NCBI GenBank assembly: GCA_028289425.1
Contig: JANQPL010000010.1
Span: 1-64,000, forward strand
Length of the DNA: 64,000 nucleotides
Direction: 5' to 3'
From: Alphaproteobacteria bacterium
Lineage (GTDB): Bacteria; Pseudomonadota; Alphaproteobacteria; JANQMY01
The position numbers and the translations under genes were made by a program. Shown here piece by piece: positions 56,771 to 64,000 of this stretch; within the stretch, counting starts at the first letter, position 1; every line of letters begins with the position of its first letter. Under the pieces are notes generated by a model, which saw only the letters and a list, made by a program, of their open reading frames with translations, was not told where the DNA came from and made no database searches.

Positions 56771-57760
56771 CTATCTTTCGTTCAAAAGGGCCCGCGAAAA
56801 GCGCCGTATGCGATCCGCATTGGTGCCAAGATCGCTCACCCCGATGCGCGACTTGGAGCGAATATCGACCCGGGTGCCGCCGTCAACCGGACGTACGCGG
56901 ACAACCACATCGTCTTTGAAGCCGAACCAAAAGGTGGTGTCGACGGCTTCGATACGTCCTTCCTGGGGCGATACGGCAATCACTTCCCACCCCAACCGCT
57001 CGATCACGCGCAAGCTGCGGCTCAACACTTCCTTGGGATTCATGCGCAGCGTGATCGGCTGAATGTCGGGATAGAACTGTGCTTGCAAATCGGCAATCTC
57101 GTCACCGGCGTAAGTGGCCGGGTTAGCGGACCAGGCAAGCCGCACGGACAGCGCATTCACGAATTCCGGCGGCACCGCCATGTCCGTGGTGATGTCGTGG
57201 ATGGGCGGTAGCGAACGGGCACGCAAGCTCTGATTAAGCGGCACCAGGAAGGTGACCAGCGCGATGGCACCTGCAAGGGTCGCTGCCCAGATGCCGCGGC
57301 GCGAGCGCGAGGCCAAAGACAACATGCCCCAAAACACCACCAGCAGCAGCGCGTAAAGCGCTACAAACACGGCGGACGGCAACACGCCGAACAAAGCTTG
57401 TTCCAAGGTCCACCATTTCCATTGATAGCCGAAGCCTGCAAGCACCGAGGCCGCCCCGGCACCCGCCGCAATGACGAAGGCGATCAGCGCCAGAATGTGC
57501 CGCCACAAAACGCCCGCCCGGCGCATGCGCATCAGGCTCGACAAAAACGCGATTGTACCGATGAACATGGCGAGGTAGAGCGCCGGCAACAGGATCGGAA
57601 ACTCATAGCTGGGTGACTGGAAAGCCCCCGTGCGCAGATTGAGATGTTCGTGAAGACCGAAAACCGGCGCGGCCAGCCCTAAGATCAGAGCCAGTACCGT
57701 TACCGCCGCACGTCCACCTGAAAGTTGATCATAGTCTTCGAATTTTTCCGCTTCTGACAT
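56771..57760 (-). CDS. DUF1499 domain-containing membrane protein
   Basis: YPDIQPITLRMNPKEVLSRSLRVIERLGWEVIAVSPQEGRIEAVDTTFWFGFKDDVVVRVRPVDGGTRVDIRSKSRIGVSDLGTNADRIRRF. Confidence 0.92.
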   Translation of the reverse strand: MSEAEKFEDYDQLSGGRAAVTVLALILGLAAPVFGLHEHLNLRTGAFQSPSYEFPILLPALYLAMFIGTIAFLSSLMRMRRAGVLWRHILALIAFVIAAGAGAASVLAGFGYQWKWWTLEQALFGVLPSAVFVALYALLLVVFWGMLSLASRSRRGIWAATLAGAIALVTFLVPLNQSLRARSLPPIHDITTDMAVPPEFVNALSVRLAWSANPATYAGDEIADLQAQFYPDIQPITLRMNPKEVLSRSLRVIERLGWEVIAVSPQEGRIEAVDTTFWFGFKDDVVVRVRPVDGGTRVDIRSKSRIGVSDLGTNADRIRRFSRALLNER

Positions 57761-57797
57761 GACGCTTGCCAAAAGGCCCCCCTGATTGACGTCGCAC

Positions 57798-59432
57798 CTA
57801 CTCCGCCGCTGTTGGCAGTTTATAGCTCTTGAATTGCTCGCGCAGCGCCATTTTTTGAATTTTCCCCGTGGCGGTGTGCGGAATTTCGTCGATGAATGCC
57901 ACGTCATCGGGCATCCACCATTTCGCTATCTTACCATCCATATACCCCAAAATCTCATCTTTCGTGACACTGGAGCCATCTTTCCGAACGATTATGAGCA
58001 GGGGCCGTTCGTCCCATTTGGGGTGCGGCAGGCCGATCACGGCTGCTTCTGCAACCTCCGGGTGCCCCACGGCTACGTTTTCGAGATCAATGGACGAAAT
58101 CCACTCCCCGCCTGATTTGATCACGTCTTTCGCCCTGTCCGTGATCTGCATGAAGCCGAGCTGATCGATGGTGGAAACATCGCCCGTATCGAACCATCCG
58201 TCCTGATCCAGGATCTGGCCACCCTCGCCCTTGAAGTAGCCGCTGGCCACGGCCGGACCGCGCACTTTCAGATGACCGAAGGCAACACCGTCTTTCGGCA
58301 GATCCTTGTCGTCGTCATCGGTGATTTTCATTTCGACCGAATAGATCGCCCGCCCCTGCTTCAGCTTCTGCTTGATCTTTTCGTCTTGGGACAGGTTCTC
58401 CATACCCGATTTCAATGCACCCAGCGTGCCGATGGGGCTCATTTCCGTCATGCCCCAGGCATGCATAACTTCAACCCCATAATTCTTCTCGAACTTCTCG
58501 ATCATCATTTGGGGACAGGCCGAGCCACCGATCGCCACCCGTTTCAGCGTGGAAAGTTTGAGGTTCTTCTCTTCCATATGGTTGAGAAGCATCAGCCAGA
58601 CCGTGGGTACGGCGGCGGTAAACGTGACCTGCTCTTCCTCCAAAAGCGAATGGATGCTGGCGCCATCCATCTGCATGCCCGGCATGACGATCTTCGAGCC
58701 CATCATGGGCGCAACAAACGCGATCGCCCAAGCATTGGCATGGAACATGGGCACCACCGGCATGATCGCGTCCATGCTGCCAACACTGAACGCATCTTTG
58801 GAGCCCGCGGCCATGCCATGCAGCACATTCGATCTGTGCGAATAGAGAACGCCTTTCGGATTGCCTGTCGTGCCCGAGGTGTAGCAAAGACCCGCCGCCG
58901 TATTCTCGTCGAACACTTTCCAGGCAAAGTCATCGTCTGCGCCGCCGATCAAATCCTCATAGGCGATCGCGCCTTTGAGCGATGTTTCCGGCATGTGGGC
59001 GGCATCGGTCATCACCACAAAGGCCTCAACGGATTTAAGTTGATCTTGAATGCCCTCGAGGATCGGGATGAAGGTGAGATCGACGAAGACGACCCGGTCT
59101 TCCGCATGATTGATGATGTAGACCAATTGTTCCGGAAACAGACGGGGATTGATGGTGTGGTAGATCGCACCAAGCCCCATAATGCCGTACCAGGCTTCCA
59201 GATGACGGTGTGTGTTCCACGCCATTGTGCCCACCCGGTCGCCCAGTTGGATGCCCCGCTTCTCCAGCGCCTTGGCCACACGGCGCGCCCGGCTGTGCAA
59301 ATCTGCATAAGTGTAACGATGAAGGGGACCTTCGATCGTCCGCGTGACGATCTCGCGTTCGGCGTGATTATTGTTTGCATGGTCAAGGATGGTCGACGCC
59401 AAAAGCGGCCAATCCTGCATTAGTCCTTTCAT
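57798..59432 (-). CDS. Long-chain fatty-acid--CoA ligase (AMP-binding)
   Basis: [101 protein letters not shown]. Confidence 0.96.
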   Translation of the reverse strand: MKGLMQDWPLLASTILDHANNNHAEREIVTRTIEGPLHRYTYADLHSRARRVAKALEKRGIQLGDRVGTMAWNTHRHLEAWYGIMGLGAIYHTINPRLFPEQLVYIINHAEDRVVFVDLTFIPILEGIQDQLKSVEAFVVMTDAAHMPETSLKGAIAYEDLIGGADDDFAWKVFDENTAAGLCYTSGTTGNPKGVLYSHRSNVLHGMAAGSKDAFSVGSMDAIMPVVPMFHANAWAIAFVAPMMGSKIVMPGMQMDGASIHSLLEEEQVTFTAAVPTVWLMLLNHMEEKNLKLSTLKRVAIGGSACPQMMIEKFEKNYGVEVMHAWGMTEMSPIGTLGALKSGMENLSQDEKIKQKLKQGRAIYSVEMKITDDDDKDLPKDGVAFGHLKVRGPAVASGYFKGEGGQILDQDGWFDTGDVSTIDQLGFMQITDRAKDVIKSGGEWISSIDLENVAVGHPEVAEAAVIGLPHPKWDERPLLIIVRKDGSSVTKDEILGYMDGKIAKWWMPDDVAFIDEIPHTATGKIQKMALREQFKSYKLPTAAE

Positions 59433-59630
59433 TCCGGATCCCCTGTATTTGCCCCGTTTGGGACTGTCTTTGCTTTGCCGTCAGTTTAGAGTTGCCGGTC
59501 CGCGATTACAATTGCCTGGCGCCCGCAATGGCGCGATAAAGGGCGGAATCCGCGCCTTTTGCCTCGCTCGGCACCTTGTTTGAGATCACGGGGCACTAAC
59601 CGCAACAGAATCACGATCCGGAGACACAAG

Positions 59631-61019
59631 ATGACGCAACCGTCGAACGCCGCCAAACGTGACATCGAAACCCTCATCCACCCGTATACGAACCTGGCCA
59701 CGTTTCGCGAAACCGGGCCGGTGGTTTTCAATCAAGGCCGCGGCATTTACGTCTACGACGATCAGGGCAACGAATATATCGAGGGCATGTCGGGCCTGTG
59801 GTGCGCGTCTCTTGGCTTTAACGAGCCCGCCCTGATCGACGCAGCCGTCGAGCAAATGAAGGCGCTGCCCTACTACCACCAGTTTGGCGGCAAAAGCCAA
59901 GAGCCCGGCATCGAGCTTGCGGAGCGGCTGAAGGAATTGGCGCCCGTGCCGATTTCGAAGGTGTTGTTTTCAACCTCCGGATCGGAAGCAAACGACACCC
60001 AGATCAAGCTGATCTGGTACTACAACAATGCGTGCGGCAAACCCAAAAAGAAGAAGATCATCAGCCGCACCAAAGGCTATCACGGCGTGACCATCGCGAC
60101 GGCGAGCCTCACCGGCCTTGGCATGCTGCATGAGGATTTCGATCTGCCCATCGAAGGTATTCTGCACACGGATTGCCCGCACCACTACCGGTTTGCGGAA
60201 CCGGGCGAAACGGAAAGCGAATTCAGCGACCGGCTTGCCAAGAACCTGGAAGAGCTCATCATCCGGGAAGATCCGGAAACGGTGGCCGCCTTTATCGCGG
60301 AGCCGGTGATGGGGGCCGGCGGCGTGATCATTCCGCCGCAAGATTACTTCACAAAGATCCAGCCCATCCTTGAGAAATACGACATCATCCTTATTGCCGA
60401 TGAGGTGATTTGCGGGTTTGGACGCACCGGCAACATGTTCGGCACCCAGACCTTCAACATGAAGCCTCAGACCCTGTCTGTGGCCAAAGCGTTGACGGCC
60501 GCCTATCTGCCCATGTCCGCCGTGCTCATCCCGGAATTCATTTACGACGCCATGTTGGAGGAAAGCAAAAAAGTGGGCACTTTTGGCCATGGCTTTACCT
60601 GGGGCGGTCACCCGGTCTGCGCGGCCGTGGCCAACAAGACGCTGCAGATCTACGAAGAACGGCAAATCGTGAAACACGTGCAATCGGTAAGCCGCACGTT
60701 CGCGAAACGGTTCGCCGCGATTGCAGAGCACCCCTTGGTCGGAGAAGCTAACTGTGTGGGCCTTCTGGGGGGCGTGGAACTTGTGGCCGATAAGCCGACC
60801 AAAAAATCCTTCCCGCCGGATCAAATGGTGGGGGCCAAATGTGCGGGGTTCGCCCATGAAGAAGGATTGATCGTCCGCAATTTGGCGAGCGACCGTGTCG
60901 CCTTCTGTCCGCCCCTCATCATGACGGAGGCGGACATTGACACCATGATGGACCGCTTCGAACGCGCGCTCGACAAAACCGAAGCCTGGGTGGCAAAGGA
61001 AGGATTGAGAGAGGACTAG
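59631..61019 (+). CDS. Class III aminotransferase (omega-transaminase-like)
   Basis: YIEGMSGLWCASLGFNEPALIDAAVEQMKALPYYHQFGGKS, LFSTSGSEANDTQIKLIWYYNNACGKPKKKKIISRTKGYHGVT, LIADEVICGFGRTGNMFG. Confidence 0.96.
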   Translation: MTQPSNAAKRDIETLIHPYTNLATFRETGPVVFNQGRGIYVYDDQGNEYIEGMSGLWCASLGFNEPALIDAAVEQMKALPYYHQFGGKSQEPGIELAERLKELAPVPISKVLFSTSGSEANDTQIKLIWYYNNACGKPKKKKIISRTKGYHGVTIATASLTGLGMLHEDFDLPIEGILHTDCPHHYRFAEPGETESEFSDRLAKNLEELIIREDPETVAAFIAEPVMGAGGVIIPPQDYFTKIQPILEKYDIILIADEVICGFGRTGNMFGTQTFNMKPQTLSVAKALTAAYLPMSAVLIPEFIYDAMLEESKKVGTFGHGFTWGGHPVCAAVANKTLQIYEERQIVKHVQSVSRTFAKRFAAIAEHPLVGEANCVGLLGGVELVADKPTKKSFPPDQMVGAKCAGFAHEEGLIVRNLASDRVAFCPPLIMTEADIDTMMDRFERALDKTEAWVAKEGLRED

Positions 61020-61033
61020 AACCCAGACCGCTC

Positions 61034-61059
61034 ATTCCCGCGCAAGCGGGAATCTTTTT
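61034..61059 (+). terminator. Rho-independent terminator
   Basis: ATTCCCGC-GCAA-GCGGGAAT then CTTTTT; perfect 8-bp stem with GNRA loop, 15 nt after aminotransferase stop. Confidence 0.85.
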
Positions 61060-61075
61060 CCTCAAGCATTTAGAG

Positions 61076-61106
61076 ATCCCGGTTCGCGCCGGAGCGCGAC
61101 CGGGAT
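61076..61106 (-). terminator. Hairpin between convergent genes
   Basis: ATCCCGGTTCGCGC / GCGCGACCGGGAT with one bulge. Confidence 0.5.
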
Positions 61107-61127
61107 GAGCGGTAATAAGTTAGCGCT

Positions 61128-61877
61128 TCAAACGTGCTGGCCGCCATTGATGTGGATTTCGGCGCCGGTGACGTAACTTGACTGATCTGTACACAGATAA
61201 TAGATCGTTTTCGCCACTTCCTCAGGCGCGCCCAGCCGGCGCATAGGGATTTCCTGCACGAGCTGATCGGTGCCCGGCGACAATATGGCGGTGTCGATTT
61301 CGCCCGGCGCGATGGCGTTCACGCGAACGCCCAAGGGTCCGAAATCGGACGCCATTTCCCGCGTTAATGCCGCAAGAGCCGCTTTCGACGTGGCGTAAGC
61401 TGCGCCGGCAAACGGATGCACCCGGCTGCCCGCGATGGACGTTACATTGACCACTGAGCCTGCAGCTGCCTGCAGCTCTTCCACCAGGCCCTTGGCCAGC
61501 ATGACGGGCGCAAAGAAATTGACCTGAAACACTTGCTGCCACAAATCCGCATCCGTCGAAATGGCGCCCAACCGTCCGCCCTTGTCGTCTTTCGGCGATA
61601 TGGCGGCGTTGTTGACCAGAGCTTCCAACCGGCCGCCGGCCAAACGTCCACGAATATCTTGGATCGCAGACGTCAGATTTTCCGGACTAGACAGGTCCAC
61701 TTGAACGTGGTCTTCCGGCCCCGCCTCCCACGGGCAATCTTCGGGAAAGGCCTGCCGCGAGCATGTAATAACGCGCCATCCGGCACTTGAGAACCGTTTG
61801 ACGGTGGCGTGTCCGATCCCGCGGCTTGCGCCGGTGAGGATAAGGGTACGCCTTTCCTGATTGTTCGTATTCATCAC
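61128..61877 (-). CDS. SDR family oxidoreductase
   Basis: LILTGASRGIGHATVKRFSSAGWRVITCSR, LVNNAAI, AAYATSKAALAALTREMASDFGPLGVRVNAIAPGEIDT. Confidence 0.96.
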   Translation of the reverse strand: MMNTNNQERRTLILTGASRGIGHATVKRFSSAGWRVITCSRQAFPEDCPWEAGPEDHVQVDLSSPENLTSAIQDIRGRLAGGRLEALVNNAAISPKDDKGGRLGAISTDADLWQQVFQVNFFAPVMLAKGLVEELQAAAGSVVNVTSIAGSRVHPFAGAAYATSKAALAALTREMASDFGPLGVRVNAIAPGEIDTAILSPGTDQLVQEIPMRRLGAPEEVAKTIYYLCTDQSSYVTGAEIHINGGQHV

Positions 61878-61986
61878 CTACCGTGCCTGGTGTCGAAAGC
61901 CGGCATTTACCCTGAGGTCCTTTGCGCCTGCGCTTTCTGGGATTATGTTTAACCTATAATAAGAGTGAGGTCAGCGGTTTAAATCC

Positions 61987-63414
61987 ATGCATGGCGCACC
62001 GGTACATAGCGAATACGATCTAACCGCCATCGCGCTGGTTACCAGCATTGCCCTCATTTTTGGCCTGCTTCTCAATCAGGTCCGCCAGCCCGCCATTGTC
62101 GGATATATTCTGGCAGGCGCCGCCTTGGGCCCAACGGGCTTCGGTTTGGTGAGCAACAGCGAGGCCGTGAGCATTTTAGCCGAACTGGGCGTGCTCATGC
62201 TGCTGTTTCTGATCGGCATGGAGCTCAATCTCAAATCGTTTCGGGGCGTCTACCAAAAAGCGCTGATGACAGCGGTGCTTCAGGTGCTGATTGCGCTGGC
62301 CTTCATGATGCTGGCGTCACTTGTGCTTGGCTTCTCCACCACTACCGCGACCGTGCTCGGTTTTCTGATCGCCCTGTCGAGCACGGCCGTGGCCATTAAG
62401 ATGCTCGAAGACGTCGACGAGCAACAGACGGATGTGGGGCGCCTTACCCTTGGCATATTGATCGTGCAAGACCTGGCGGTCGTGCCGATGCTTCTGATCA
62501 CCAATTCGCTGGGCACGGCCGAGATCCCGCTCTACAGGATTGTGCTGCAAGTGCTTGTGGCATCGGCGTTCCTGGCCGGTTTTACGATTTTCCTGTCCCG
62601 CGGCTCCGGCGTGAAGATACCGTTTGCCCGTGCACTGACGAGAAATGCCGACATGGCCACATTGGCCGTCATGGCTTTTTGTTTTTCGGCAGCCACGATT
62701 TCCGGCTTGATGCTGTCATCACCCGCATTGGGGGCGTTTCTGGCCGGCATGCTGATCGGGAACTCCAGCCTGCGTAAGCTTGCAGTTCAAACGGCGATCC
62801 CCGTGCAGAGCATCTTGCTGGTGATTTTCTTCTTGTCGATCGGCCTGCTCATCGACCTTCAATATCTTTGGGAAAATGTGTGGACGGTTTTGGCGCTCTT
62901 GTTCGTCGTCACCATACTGAAGACTTCGATGAATCTGGGTATTCTTCATTTACTGGGCGAAAGCTGGGAGAACGCTTTCAAGACAAGCCTGTTCCTGGGT
63001 CAGGTCGGAGAGTTTTCGTTTGTGCTGGCGGCGGCGGCCCTATCGGCCGGCGCCTTAGGGGGCGAGGGATACCGGCTGGCGATTGCCGTGATCGCACTTA
63101 GCCTCATGACCAGCCCTCTTTGGTACCTAACGGCCCATCGGTTCCATGACATGACAATCTCCGGCTACCACAACGCCCGCTCCGCTCTCAATTCGATGTA
63201 CAAGGAGGAAATCGACGCGGTAGGGATCGCAGCGCGGTTTGGCAAAGACAGCCTGAAAACGGCAGTCACGACCGCCAAATCGGCATCTCAATACATCCGA
63301 AAGCGGACGAATGGTGCGGATTTGAAAGGCGAAACCCCGCGTGAACCGTCACTCGATCCGCAAGAGGGTTCGCCAACTCAAGACCGCGCCAAATCGGACG
63401 GGGGATCTTCGTGA
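61987..63414 (+). CDS. CPA2-type cation:proton antiporter (KefB/RosB-like)
   Basis: LIFGLLLNQVRQPAIVGYILAGAALGPTGFGLVSNSEAVSILAELGVLMLLFLIGMELNLKSFR; ALSSTAVAIKMLED; LGQVGEFSFVLAAAAL. Confidence 0.95.
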   Translation: MHGAPVHSEYDLTAIALVTSIALIFGLLLNQVRQPAIVGYILAGAALGPTGFGLVSNSEAVSILAELGVLMLLFLIGMELNLKSFRGVYQKALMTAVLQVLIALAFMMLASLVLGFSTTTATVLGFLIALSSTAVAIKMLEDVDEQQTDVGRLTLGILIVQDLAVVPMLLITNSLGTAEIPLYRIVLQVLVASAFLAGFTIFLSRGSGVKIPFARALTRNADMATLAVMAFCFSAATISGLMLSSPALGAFLAGMLIGNSSLRKLAVQTAIPVQSILLVIFFLSIGLLIDLQYLWENVWTVLALLFVVTILKTSMNLGILHLLGESWENAFKTSLFLGQVGEFSFVLAAAALSAGALGGEGYRLAIAVIALSLMTSPLWYLTAHRFHDMTISGYHNARSALNSMYKEEIDAVGIAARFGKDSLKTAVTTAKSASQYIRKRTNGADLKGETPREPSLDPQEGSPTQDRAKSDGGSS

Positions 63415-64000
63415 CCCGCCGGGTCCTGATGGATGAGGATTTCAGCATCGGGAAACGCGTCTTGAATACGGCGCTCCACCTCGTCGGATATTTCGTGTGC
63501 GGCAAGCAATGAGATGTCCGGATCCAATTCCAGATGCATTTGAATGAACATTTGAAGGCCCGACGCCCGCGTGCGCAAATCGTGCATGTCAAGCACACCG
63601 GCATGCTCAAGCGCGATCTTCCGAATCTTCTCTCTGTCCGCATCAGGCAATTCACGATCCATAAGCTGATCGTAAGCGCCTCGAAATATCGCGATGGCCG
63701 ACCATAGAATGTAGAAAGCAATGGCGATGCCAAAGATCGGGTCCACCAATCCCCAACCGAGCTGGCTCGACAGAATGAGAGCAGCAATCACGCTCACATT
63801 CATAAACAAGTCGCCCCGGTAGTGGAGAGAGTCGGCGCTAATGGCCAGCGACCCTGTCTGACGCACCACATAGCGCTGAAATAACACCAGCGCTAAGGTG
63901 ATGATGGTCGACGCGATAATGACGCCAATCGCAAAGGCGCCGGCTTCGACGGCAACGGGACGCCACAATCTGGACACGGACTCAAAGAGCAAAATCGCGG
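63378..64000 (-). CDS. Cation diffusion facilitator family transporter, C-terminal part (runs off window)
   Basis: SLAISADSLHYRGDLFMNVSVIAALILSSQLGWGLVDPIFGIAIAFYILWSAIAIFRGAYDQLMDRELPDADREKIRKIALEHAGVLDMHDLRTRASG; 3' end overlaps the convergent antiporter by about 37 nt. Confidence 0.93.
   Translation of the reverse strand, partial: AILLFESVSRLWRPVAVEAGAFAIGVIIASTIITLALVLFQRYVVRQTGSLAISADSLHYRGDLFMNVSVIAALILSSQLGWGLVDPIFGIAIAFYILWSAIAIFRGAYDQLMDRELPDADREKIRKIALEHAGVLDMHDLRTRASGLQMFIQMHLELDPDISLLAAHEISDEVERRIQDAFPDAEILIHQDPAGHEDPPSDLARS

Noticed and set aside
58272-59423. 383-aa plus-strand ORF
   Set aside because: Antisense to the acyl-CoA ligase; His/Arg-rich shadow.
59970-60857. 295-aa minus-strand ORF
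   Set aside because: Antisense to the class III aminotransferase.
1-64000. CRISPR array, rRNA operon, prophage, IS element, integron
   Set aside because: No regularly spaced repeats, rRNA-like sequence, phage structural genes, transposase or integrase motifs seen in either strand's ORFs.

Overview
This 64 kb window looks like a chromosomal segment of an alphaproteobacterium. The support is a MucR/Ros regulator, DUF2336 and PAS_5 families, a CYP153-type P450, and alphaproteobacterial-style dispersed palindromes. It encodes about 55 supportable genes, 2 tRNAs (Pro-CGG and Gln-TTG), one ParE-type toxin/antitoxin pair, and several families of intergenic inverted repeats. I see no CRISPR array, rRNA, IS transposase or integrase. 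The most interesting parts are: (i) an AT-richer accessory island (about 15.3-17.9 kb) with a TA pair and two orphan ORFs, bounded by a 212-bp near-identical duplication of the 3' end of a VOC gene; (ii) a compact CYP153 / ferredoxin / TetR operon whose promoter overlaps two tandem palindromic operators; (iii) an orphan parA-RHH pair with ParF/ParG-like architecture; (iv) a membrane-anchored PD-(D/E)XK-like protein with a small single-TM partner; (v) a multi-TM patatin-like fusion; (vi) several families of dispersed palindromic repeats. All family calls come from reading the translations by eye; no database search was run.
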